64,000 bases of DNA from positions 62,001-126,000 of the forward strand of contig NZ_JADWOX010000013.1 in the NCBI RefSeq assembly GCF_016135805.1. Direction: 5' to 3'. Below the pieces are notes generated by a model, which ran no database searches, was not told the DNA's origin, and saw only the letters and a list, made by a program, of their open reading frames with translations. A program made the position numbers and the translations under genes. Every line of letters begins with the position of its first letter. The first letter of the stretch is position 1. This DNA is from Caulobacter hibisci (GTDB taxonomy: Bacteria > Pseudomonadota > Alphaproteobacteria > Caulobacterales > Caulobacteraceae). Shown here one piece after another: positions 8,385 to 15,679 of this stretch.

Positions 8385-9776
8385 ATGAGCTTGTGGCGCA
8401 AGTCCGTCGGGGCCCTGGCCGGGTTCCTGGGCCTGACCGCCGCCCATCCCGGGGTGGCGAGCGCCTTGCCGCGCGCCAAGCCCGAGGCCGTCGGCTTCTC
8501 GTCCGAGAAGCTCAAGCGCCTCGACGAGACCATGCAGCGCCTGGTCGACCAGGGCCAGATCGCCGGCGGCGTGACCCTGCTGGCCCGCCACGGCAAGGTC
8601 GTCAGCCAGCAGACCTTCGGCAAGCGCGCCCTGGAAGACGTCCAGCCGATGCCGGCCGACGCCATCTTCCGCATCCGCTCGGAAACCAAGCCGGTCACCG
8701 GCGTGGCCATGCTGATCCTCTATGACGAGGGCCGCTGGAAGCTCGACGACCCGATCACCAAGTACGTGCCCGAGTTCGAGAGCCTGCGGATCGCCAGTGG
8801 CGTCGACGCCAGCGGCCGGCCGATCCTGTCGCCGATCAGCCGCCCGCCGACCATGCGCGAGTTGATGACCCACACGGCCGGCTTCGCCTACGGCATCGCC
8901 GACGATCCCGGCAGCGCCGCCGACCAGGCCTATTACCGGGCCGGGGTGCTGCAGTCGGACTCGCTGTTCTCGATGGTCCGCAAGATCGCCGACCTGCCGA
9001 TGTATTCCGAGCCCGGCAAGCTGTGGCGCTACAGCGTCGCGGCCGACATCCAGGGGCTGATCATCGAGCGGTTGTCGGGCCAGGCCCTGCCGGTGTTCAT
9101 GCAGCAGCGGATCTTCAAGCCGCTGAAGATGCGCGACACCGCCTTCTGGGTTCCGGCCGACAAGACCGCCCGGCTGGCCGCGATCTACGACGCCGATGCC
9201 GCCGGCAAGTTGATCCCCGCCGTCGAGGGCGGCTGGCGCGACGTCACCAAGCCCCCGCCGGCGCCGTCGGGGGGAGGGGGCCTGCTGTCTACCGCCGGTG
9301 ACTTCGCCCGTTTCGCCCAGATGATCCTCAACGGCGGCGACCTGGACGGGGTGCGCATCCTTGAGCCGGAGACGGTGGCGCTGATGCGGCTGAACCACCT
9401 GCCGCCGAGCTTCCAGGTCACCACCGACGGCACCTCCGGCGTGCTCAAGCCCGGCCAGCAGAAGGCTTTCCCGTTCGCCCTGGGCATGGGCTACGGCATC
9501 GACGTGGCCGTGGCGGTGGATCCGGCCGCTTCGGGCGCGCCGGTCGGGCCCGGCACTATCAGCTGGGGCGGCAGCGCCGGCACCTGGTTCTGGATCGACC
9601 CGGCCAACGACCTGTTCTTCATCGGCATGATCCAGCGCCTTGGCGGGGTTGGCCCCGGCCTCGACGCCGAGACCCGCAAGTGGGTCTATCACGCCCTCGA
9701 AAAGCCGCTGGTTCGCCAGGCCGCCAACACCGCCGCGCCAATGCGCGAGACTTCGACGCGTTCCGCTCGCAAGTAG
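8385..9776 (+). CDS. Secreted serine hydrolase, class C beta-lactamase/esterase family
   Basis: A 463-residue protein of the beta-lactamase-like (PF00144) serine hydrolase fold. A signal peptide spans about residues 1-28 (MSLWRKSVGALAGFLGL, cleavage near VASALP). The nucleophile motif SxxK is present as SETK (Ser99, Lys102), and the YxN-like tyrosine is in WRYSVAAD. A late GGSAGTWFWIDP segment matches the third motif region (H/K-T-G position replaced by GSAG). This replacement is typical of EstB-type esterases and other non-lactamase members, so esterase or D-amino acid peptidase activity is more likely than beta-lactam resistance. The substrate is unknown. An upstream in-frame ATG at 8349 would add twelve residues and spoil the signal peptide. 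It follows parC but is probably its own unit. Confidence 0.85.
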   Translation: MSLWRKSVGALAGFLGLTAAHPGVASALPRAKPEAVGFSSEKLKRLDETMQRLVDQGQIAGGVTLLARHGKVVSQQTFGKRALEDVQPMPADAIFRIRSETKPVTGVAMLILYDEGRWKLDDPITKYVPEFESLRIASGVDASGRPILSPISRPPTMRELMTHTAGFAYGIADDPGSAADQAYYRAGVLQSDSLFSMVRKIADLPMYSEPGKLWRYSVAADIQGLIIERLSGQALPVFMQQRIFKPLKMRDTAFWVPADKTARLAAIYDADAAGKLIPAVEGGWRDVTKPPPAPSGGGGLLSTAGDFARFAQMILNGGDLDGVRILEPETVALMRLNHLPPSFQVTTDGTSGVLKPGQQKAFPFALGMGYGIDVAVAVDPAASGAPVGPGTISWGGSAGTWFWIDPANDLFFIGMIQRLGGVGPGLDAETRKWVYHALEKPLVRQAANTAAPMRETSTRSARK

Positions 9777-9886
9777 TTGATTTTATGTCATTTGTCGGCT
9801 TTCCGACCGAGGAACGCGTAGCCCTATAGGTCGTTTGTCTCCCGCCGACGCATCCGCGCCGGCCAAGCATCAGGGAAGACACGATC

Positions 9887-10159
9887 ATGGGCGAGACCCC
9901 CAACAATCAAGGCCTGCAGCAGCAACCCAACGACGCTTCGCGCCCGCAGGTCGAGCAGCAGAACCAGCAGGGCGAGCGCACGCCCCAGCAGCAGCAACAG
10001 AACCCGCAGCAGGCCCAGCCGGACCAGCAGAACCGCCAGGCCGATCGCCGTGACGGCGAACGGGCCGATGGCGACCAGCTGAACGACGGCCTCGCCGGCG
10101 GCGTCGACACCGGCGCCATCGAGCCCGGCCGCACCGACGAAGGCGGCGCCGAGCGCTAG
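9887..10159 (+). CDS. Gln-rich, probably disordered small protein
   Basis: A 90-residue hydrophilic protein, starting MGETPNNQGLQQQPND. It consists largely of Gln, Asn, Pro and Asp, with a poly-Gln stretch near residue 34 and a charged C-terminal half. No domain, signal peptide or membrane helix is visible and the composition predicts disorder. The reading frame is open with a plausible ribosome site (GGGAAGACACG) ahead of the ATG. Function is not known. Confidence 0.55.
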   Translation: MGETPNNQGLQQQPNDASRPQVEQQNQQGERTPQQQQQNPQQAQPDQQNRQADRRDGERADGDQLNDGLAGGVDTGAIEPGRTDEGGAER

Positions 10160-10252
10160 CCGCCCGAACACTAGACGCCGGAGCAGGGGAGGCCGGCGAC
10201 GGCTTCCCCACCTTCGACGACATGTCCCCCCCACAGTCCTGGAGTTCGTATC

Positions 10253-11185
10253 GTGTTTGGCGGAGAACGCTTGGCGCGCCTTGGCGCCTTCAGTCCCCGA
10301 TTTCCCGACGCCGAGGCCCTGCATCGCGGTCTCGCCCACTGGAACCACCAGCGCCTGGCGGTCGCCACGCCGTCGCCGAATTGGCGCGAGGACCTGGACG
10401 AGAGCCTGCGGATGCAGCGCATCGAAGGCGCCTTGATCGAAGCCTTCCGCGCCCATGTCGCGCCCCTTGTCGCCGATGTCCCCACCGATCCCGACAGCTT
10501 CATCGCCTGGTTCGAGGGCCTCAAGGATCACGGCCCCGGCCAATGGGATCCGCTGTTCGACTGGCTGGAAGGCCAGGCCAGCCTCGAGGACCTCAAGTGG
10601 TTCCTGACCCAGGAGGCGGCCGGCGAGGCGGGCTTCGACGATCTCGTCGCCATGACCCAGGTCAAGGTGCTCGACCGCGCCAAGCTCGAACTGGCCCGCA
10701 ACTACTGGGACGAGATGGGCCGCGGCAAGGCCGGCGGCATGCACGGCCCGATGCTGACCCGCACCACTGAGACTTTGGGTCTGACCCCGACCATCGACTC
10801 CACCCTGTGGCAGTCGCTGTGCCTGGCCAATGTCATGACCGCTTTCGCCACCACCCGGCGCTACGTCTACCAGTCGATCGGCGCGCTGGGAGTGGTCGAA
10901 CTGACGGCGCCGACCCGGGTGTCGTGCGTCGATGCGGGCCTCAAGCGGGTCGGCGTCTCGCCCGAGGCCCGCAAGTATTTCGCCCTGCACGCCCAGCTCG
11001 ACATCGAGCACTCCAGGGCCTGGAACGCCGAGGCCCTGCATCCGCTGGTGGCGAACGACCCCAACTGCGCCCGGTTCATCGCCGAGGGCGCGGTGATGCG
11101 GCTGATCTGCGGCGAGCAGTGCTTCGAGACCTATCGCGCCCATCTGTGGGCCCACGTGCATCCGGTGGTCTACGCCGCCGAATAG
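10253..11185 (+). CDS. Haem-oxygenase-like diiron oxidase (HDO) family protein
   Basis: A 310-residue all-helical protein starting at GTG. The C-terminal two-thirds carry the ligand pattern of haem-oxygenase-like non-haem diiron oxidases (iron-containing redox enzyme family, as in UndA and SznF): Glu154 and His164 in YWDEMGRGKAGGMH, Glu216 in VVELTAP, then His246, Asp250 and His253 in HAQLDIEH. All six positions are filled, so a two-iron oxygenase is the likely activity. The substrate is unknown: there are no biosynthetic partners next to it, only a Gln-rich small protein upstream and a DUF3297 gene downstream. The N-terminal 140 residues are probably helical but I do not recognise them separately. 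Confidence 0.75.
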   Translation: MFGGERLARLGAFSPRFPDAEALHRGLAHWNHQRLAVATPSPNWREDLDESLRMQRIEGALIEAFRAHVAPLVADVPTDPDSFIAWFEGLKDHGPGQWDPLFDWLEGQASLEDLKWFLTQEAAGEAGFDDLVAMTQVKVLDRAKLELARNYWDEMGRGKAGGMHGPMLTRTTETLGLTPTIDSTLWQSLCLANVMTAFATTRRYVYQSIGALGVVELTAPTRVSCVDAGLKRVGVSPEARKYFALHAQLDIEHSRAWNAEALHPLVANDPNCARFIAEGAVMRLICGEQCFETYRAHLWAHVHPVVYAAE

Positions 11186-11294
11186 GTGCGGGCCCGGGTA
11201 AACGCCCGAGGGGCTTGGACTTCGGGCCGTTCGCCGGTATCACGCCCGCTTCGGCGGGCGCGGGCTCGCCTCCAAGACTTCGAAAGCCGATCCG

Positions 11295-11546
11295 ATGAGC
11301 GATACGCCCCCCGACCGCCTGTCCGCCAACCCCGACAGCCCCTTCTACGACGCCGCCGCCATGGAGCGGGGCGTGGGCGTGCGCTTCAAGGGCGTCGAGA
11401 AGAACAATGTCGACGAATACTGCGTCAGCGAAGGCTGGGTGCGGGTGACCGCCGGCAAGACCGTCGATCGCAAGGGCAACGCCATGACCATCAAGCTGCA
11501 AGGCGAGGTCGTGCCGTACTTCCGCGATGAAGCGCCGTCCGAGTAG
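11295..11546 (+). CDS. DUF3297 family protein
   Basis: An 83-residue cytoplasmic protein with the features of the DUF3297 family: PDRLSANPDSPFYD at the start, then GVGVRFKGVEKNNVDEYC, EGWVRV and the TVDRKGNAMTIKL stretch. The family is common in Alpha- and Gammaproteobacteria and has no established role. A perfect seven-base hairpin closed by a TTCG loop lies in the leader (11243-11260). The next small gene starts six bases after this stop, so the two are probably cotranscribed. Confidence 0.85.
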   Translation: MSDTPPDRLSANPDSPFYDAAAMERGVGVRFKGVEKNNVDEYCVSEGWVRVTAGKTVDRKGNAMTIKLQGEVVPYFRDEAPSE

Positions 11547-11552
11547 GACGCG

Positions 11553-11816
11553 ATGAGCGATCCCGACCTGCAGGCCATGGCCGACGACGAGCTGTCGCGC
11601 GCCATGACCCTGACCTGGCGCGACCTGTCGAAGGTGATTCCCTGGGGAGACACCTTCGAGGGCGTTTCGCCGGCCGGTCGCGACGTCGAGGTCGAGCGAA
11701 ACTACCTCTGGGCCGCCCAGGAAGGCGGCGACATCCTCTGTGAAGTCGCCGTCTATGGCGGCGCGAGCCGTTATGACCAGGGCGCCCGGGCCCGAGGCGT
11801 GATTTCCCGCCGCTGA
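11553..11816 (+). CDS. Small hypothetical protein
   Basis: An 87-residue protein beginning MSDPDLQAMADDELSRAM, which starts six bases after the DUF3297 gene stop. A hydrophilic helix is followed by a beta-type region (VEVERNYLWAAQEGGDILCEV). No signal peptide or known motif is visible. Tight spacing suggests an operon with the DUF3297 gene. I do not recognise its family. Confidence 0.6.
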   Translation: MSDPDLQAMADDELSRAMTLTWRDLSKVIPWGDTFEGVSPAGRDVEVERNYLWAAQEGGDILCEVAVYGGASRYDQGARARGVISRR

Positions 11817-11897
11817 ACCCAACCTTCGCCGTGCAACCGTCGTCGGCTTGCGTTAACCATAACGCTGCTCGTCGAGTGCTGATCGCGGGAGGGCTGG

Positions 11898-12785
11898 GTG
11901 TATCAATCCGAGTTTCCGGTCGAGGCGTCGGTGCCGATCTTCGACCCGACCCTGCTGGCGGGCATCGTCCTGATCGCCTTGGCGGTGGCGGCCCTGGCCT
12001 TCTGCGCCGGCCGCTTCCTGGGCCGGCGCAAGCGCGACGACGACTGGCGCGACGTGCCCAAGACCATCCACAAGGCCATCCTGGCCCGCTGCGTGGCCGC
12101 CACCAGCGCGCCGACCGGCGAGCTGCTGCGCCGGGCCGAGGAACTGGCGGCCGAGGTCGACGCCCGGGTCGGGGCGCTGATCGCCTTCGGCGCCAGCGGC
12201 AAGGCCCTGAGGGCGCTGGAGAAGGCCTGCGTGGGCGAGTTTCCCAAGCCCGAGGTCAAGCCCGAGCCGAAACCCAAGGCCAAGCCCAAGGTCTGCACCT
12301 GCAGCCACGAGGCCTCGAAGGACGACCACGGGCATGGCCATGCTCACAAGCCGGCCGAGACCTCCTGCCGCGCCCCCGGGCCCTGCCAGTGCGTGATCTG
12401 CTGCGTGCCGGTCACCGTTGGCGGCCTGGCCCTGGCCTCGCCGCAGGTGAAGATCCACAGCAAGCAGACGGTGATCGTCAACGCGGCCTGCGCGCCGGCT
12501 TTGGCCCCCGCGCCGAGCCGCTGCACCTGCGGCGCGGCCGACGCCCATGACGACAAGCACGACAAGGCCGAAGACCACGAAGAGGAAAAGCCCGAGCCGC
12601 CGCTGGAGTGGAACGAGCACATGCGCCGCCTGCGGCTGATCGTGGTCGAGTTCGCCGACGTCTGGAACAGTCCCGACAATCTGCGGCTTCTGGAACGGTG
12701 TCAGAAACAGCTGACCCGCACCGAGCCGCCGGCCAAGGGCGGCGGGGCGCACGGTCACGATCACGGCGACGCCCACGGTCATTGA
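11898..12785 (+). CDS. Membrane-anchored Cys/His-rich protein
   Basis: A 295-residue protein starting at GTG. One membrane helix lies at residues 18-38 (ILIALAVAALAFCAGRFL) followed by basic residues, so the bulk should be cytoplasmic. After a helical domain (about 45-115) comes a Pro/Lys linker and a metal-binding-like region with VCTCSH, HGHGHAH, CQCVICC, RCTCG and a HDDKHDKAEDHEEE stretch. The protein ends GAHGHDHGDAHGH. The helix near residues 240-275 looks like a second folded unit. The number of closely spaced Cys and His residues suggests metal binding or storage, which is inference only. The gene stands alone, with no transporter or metallochaperone beside it. Confidence 0.65.
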   Translation: MYQSEFPVEASVPIFDPTLLAGIVLIALAVAALAFCAGRFLGRRKRDDDWRDVPKTIHKAILARCVAATSAPTGELLRRAEELAAEVDARVGALIAFGASGKALRALEKACVGEFPKPEVKPEPKPKAKPKVCTCSHEASKDDHGHGHAHKPAETSCRAPGPCQCVICCVPVTVGGLALASPQVKIHSKQTVIVNAACAPALAPAPSRCTCGAADAHDDKHDKAEDHEEEKPEPPLEWNEHMRRLRLIVVEFADVWNSPDNLRLLERCQKQLTRTEPPAKGGGAHGHDHGDAHGH

Positions 12786-12998
12786 CGGCGCCGCTTGGTT
12801 GGGCGCGATTAGGTGCGTATGCTCACGGCAAGTGCGAAATGTCCGGTTTCGACCCGTGTCGCGGACGGACGATTGAGAGCATTTCCATCGCGGCGCCACA
12901 TCGACCGGCGCTGGCGATGGGTTGCCAGTGCGTGATTCGGCGTAGAGACGGCTCCGTCTTCGCGGGCCGCGAGCCGGAGCAGGAGGAAAGGAAAAGGC

Positions 12999-13532
12999 AT
13001 GGCCGCGACGGTCTCATCCCTGACGCCGGGTTCGCCGGACACCGCCAGTGAGCAGCTGTCGCTCTCGGACTATGTGCCGTATCGCCTGGCGACGGCCTCC
13101 AGCGCCGTCAGCCGCCTGATCGCCCGCGCCTACGAAGACCGCTTCGGCCTGTCGATTCCGCAGTGGCGCCTGATGTCGATCCTGATCGAGGGGCCGCTGA
13201 CCCAGCACCAGGCCGTGGCCCGCACCGCCATGGACAAGGTCCGCGTCAGCCGCGCCGCCCAGGACCTGGTCGAGCGCCGCCTGCTGGCCCGGGTCACCAA
13301 CCGCACCGACCGCCGCTCGCACACCCTGGAACTGACCGCCGCCGGCCGTCGGCTGTTCGCCGAGATTCGTCCGCTGGCCCTGGCCTACGAGGCCGCCCTG
13401 CTGGCCGGCCTGGCCCCGGGCGAGGTTGCGACCCTCAAGCGCCTGATGGGCCGCCTGGAAGCCGCCGCCGTGCAGCTCTACGGCGCCGACGCGCCGCCGG
13501 ACGCGCCCAGCGCCCCGCTGCTGGAAGACTGA
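12999..13532 (+). CDS. MarR-family transcriptional regulator
   Basis: A 177-residue winged-helix regulator with a strong ribosome site (AGGAGGAAAGG) just before the ATG. The helix-turn-helix spans about residues 68-95 (LTQHQAVARTAMDKVRVSRA), followed by the wing with the DRRSHTLELT signature of the family. Members usually bind DNA as dimers and respond to small phenolic or oxidant ligands. Its last 55 bases overlap the 3' end of the convergent P1 peptidase gene. No divergent partner is present, so the target is not obvious. Confidence 0.88.
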   Translation: MAATVSSLTPGSPDTASEQLSLSDYVPYRLATASSAVSRLIARAYEDRFGLSIPQWRLMSILIEGPLTQHQAVARTAMDKVRVSRAAQDLVERRLLARVTNRTDRRSHTLELTAAGRRLFAEIRPLALAYEAALLAGLAPGEVATLKRLMGRLEAAAVQLYGADAPPDAPSAPLLED

Positions 13533-14518
13533 GCCGCGAAGACCCCGCGGGCGATGGCCCGCGCCAGGGTGTCGGCGGCCGCCGAGCCCAATCGAGCCAG
13601 GGCCACCGCCCGCGCCGGACCCTCGCCCAGCGACTGAGCCGCCGAGGCCAGGGCGAAGACCACGTCGCCGTCGAAGGGCGTGTGCACCGGCCGGATCGCG
13701 CGGGCCAGCCCGTCCTGGGCCATCATCGCCAGCCGCGTGCACTCGGCGGTCGTCAGGTCGGCCGTGACGGCGACCACGGCCAGGGTGGTGTTGGCGCCCG
13801 GCGTCAGCCGCCCGATCGCCGCCAGCTTGGAATCGTCGGGGATGGGCTCGGCTTCGAGGGGCGCATCGGGCACCGGCCGCCTGCCGCCGAACTCGCCGTC
13901 GATCTCCCAGGGCCAGGCCCAGAAGGTCTCGCCGTCAGCCATCCGCACCGAGCCGACCGGGTTGACCGCCGCCAGCGCCCCGACCACCAGGCCTTCGCCC
14001 AGATCGAGCGAGGCGCTGCCGATCCCGCCCTTGGCCAGCCCCGCCATGGCCCCGACGCCCGCACCGACCGAGCCCAGGGCGAAGTCCTCGCCCGCGGCGG
14101 CCGCGGCCTCGATCCCGAGCCAGCGATAGGGCGGGTCCAGGCCCCAGTCCTTGTCGCCGCCGTTGCCCAGGTCGTGCAGCACGGCCCCCGGCACGATCGG
14201 GATGGCTGGCAGGTTCGGCGCCCGGCGGATGCCATGCCCGGCCGCCGACAGGGCCGCGACCACGCCGTCCGCCGCGCCCAGCCCGAACACCGAGCCGCCC
14301 GACAGGCAGATCGCATGGGCCTTGCTGAAGGTGTTCTCGGGCCTCAGCACGTCGATCTCGCGCGTGCCCGGGCCGCCGCCGCGCACGTCGACCCCGGCCG
14401 TCCAGGCCTGCGGGCAGAGCAGGGCGGTGACCCCCGAGCGCACGGCTTCGTCCTGGGCGTGACCGACGCTCAGGCCGGCGACGTCGGTGATCAGGTTGCG
14501 CGGGCCGGGACGGGGCAT
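13478..14518 (-). CDS. P1-family peptidase (L-aminopeptidase/D-esterase, DmpA-like)
   Basis: A 346-residue protein of the DmpA/P1 family of self-cleaving N-terminal nucleophile hydrolases. Visible landmarks are the N-terminal LITDVAGLSVGHAQDEAVRSG segment, the GGGPGTREID loop, GGSVFGLGAADG and the probable processing site in PGANTTLAVVAV, where cleavage before a Thr/Ser would free the catalytic nucleophile. The C-terminal PFDGDVVFALA segment matches the family too. Such enzymes release N-terminal residues from peptides, amides or esters. The gene follows a histidine kinase gene with a 14-base gap on the same strand, suggesting one transcript. Its 3' end overlaps marR by 55 bases. Confidence 0.87.
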   Translation of the reverse strand: MPRPGPRNLITDVAGLSVGHAQDEAVRSGVTALLCPQAWTAGVDVRGGGPGTREIDVLRPENTFSKAHAICLSGGSVFGLGAADGVVAALSAAGHGIRRAPNLPAIPIVPGAVLHDLGNGGDKDWGLDPPYRWLGIEAAAAAGEDFALGSVGAGVGAMAGLAKGGIGSASLDLGEGLVVGALAAVNPVGSVRMADGETFWAWPWEIDGEFGGRRPVPDAPLEAEPIPDDSKLAAIGRLTPGANTTLAVVAVTADLTTAECTRLAMMAQDGLARAIRPVHTPFDGDVVFALASAAQSLGEGPARAVALARLGSAAADTLARAIARGVFAAQSSSSGALGASGGASAP

Positions 14519-14532
14519 GCGAGGCGCTCGCC

Positions 14533-15513
14533 TTAGGCCGCCGTCGGCGCGTAGGTCAGGCGGCAGACGGTCCAGCCGTCGATCCGGGCCATGCTGAAGG
14601 CGCCGCCCAGCTGGCGGGCCATGGCGTGGACGATACGCAGGCCCAGGCTCTTGGAGGTCGCCGGCTCGAAGCCGTCCGGCGGGCCGGCGCCGTTGTCGCG
14701 GATGGTCAGCACGTGGTTGTCGCCCTCCTGGGCGAGGGCCACGACGATGCGCCCGTCCGAGCCGGGCTCAAAGGCGTGCTCGAGGGCGTTGTTGAAGCAT
14801 TCCAGCATGACCAGGGTGACGGGCGTGGCCTGTTCGGGATGCAGCGGCGCCTCGCCGCCTTCGACACGGACCGCGTGGCGGGCCCCGGCCGCCTGGCCGG
14901 CGTCGTTGAGCAGGGCCTCGGCGAAGACGCGGAAGGGCGTCGGCTCGCCGGTCTGGTCGTGCAACTGGCGCTGGATCTTGGCGATGGTCTCGATGCGCAC
15001 GCCGGCCTCGGTCAGGGCGTGGCGGGCGTCCTCGTCGGCGACGCCGGCCGACTGCAGCCGCAGGAGGGCGCCGACCATCTGGATGTTGTTGCTCGCCCGG
15101 TGGTGCATCTCGCGATAGAGCAGGTCGCGGCTGCGGGCCAGCTCGGCCAGGCTCTCGCGCTCGACGGCCAGCTTGCGCATGGCCTGGCGCATGCCGTCGA
15201 TGAAGAAGATGTCGACCCCCGCCACGAAGACGAAGAAGCCCACCGCCACCAGGGTCGCGAAATCGAAGGCGAAGCCGCCGAACGGCGGGATGAAGAAGCA
15301 CCAAGCCAAAAGGCCTGACAGAACGGCGCATAGGATCCCGGGGCCGCGTCCCGCGAAATAGGCGGTCAACACGATGGCGGGAAAGAAGGTCAGATAGGGG
15401 AAGCCCGGCGGAAACCAGGCGTCGAGACCGAAGCGCAGGGCGAAGGCGGCTGACGCGGCGGCGATGGCCTGCCCGTAACCTATGGCGGTTGTGGGCGCGC
15501 TTGCTCGCGACAT
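14533..15513 (-). CDS. Sensor histidine kinase, DUF4118 and HisKA_2 type
   Basis: A 326-residue membrane kinase. Four predicted membrane helices in residues 12-105 form a DUF4118-like (KdpD-type) N-terminus. A short linker leads to the HisKA_2 dimerisation motif REMHHRASNNIQ (His137 or His138 as phospho-acceptor) and an ATPase domain with ECFNNALEHAF, IRDNGAG and SLGLRIV. HisKA_2 and HWE kinases are frequent in Alphaproteobacteria, often in the general stress pathway or light sensing. No response regulator lies next to it, so it is an orphan kinase. The P1 peptidase gene follows by 14 bases. Confidence 0.87.
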   Translation of the reverse strand: MSRASAPTTAIGYGQAIAAASAAFALRFGLDAWFPPGFPYLTFFPAIVLTAYFAGRGPGILCAVLSGLLAWCFFIPPFGGFAFDFATLVAVGFFVFVAGVDIFFIDGMRQAMRKLAVERESLAELARSRDLLYREMHHRASNNIQMVGALLRLQSAGVADEDARHALTEAGVRIETIAKIQRQLHDQTGEPTPFRVFAEALLNDAGQAAGARHAVRVEGGEAPLHPEQATPVTLVMLECFNNALEHAFEPGSDGRIVVALAQEGDNHVLTIRDNGAGPPDGFEPATSKSLGLRIVHAMARQLGGAFSMARIDGWTVCRLTYAPTAA

Positions 15514-15631
15514 GATCTTCCAGGAGCCCCGATTCTATGGGCGCCTCACCCTACGCCGCCTTAGGCGGAAGTATTTCCGAAAAACAGTTTCGGGTCACGG
15601 CAAATCCATCTCGCCTGTTCCGAATACGGAA

Positions 15632-15658
15632 AGGCCCGCCCGTTGGACGGGCGGGCCT
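15632..15658. terminator. Bidirectional hairpin terminator
   Basis: An 11-base perfect stem (AGGCCCGCCCG/CGGGCGGGCCT) with a five-base loop lies just beyond the receptor stop at 15680. A short T run follows on the minus strand, so it most likely ends receptor transcription. Confidence 0.65.
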
Positions 15659-15679
15659 CAATAGTGGTCGCGGCGAGGT

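Noticed and set aside
5822..8710. Long minus-strand open frame opposite parC
   Set aside because: parC is certain on the other strand; the opposite frame has no domain and a shadow-type composition.
8385..9776. Beta-lactam resistance gene
   Set aside because: The KTG-type third motif is absent and the protein fits EstB-like esterases and other non-lactamase members better.
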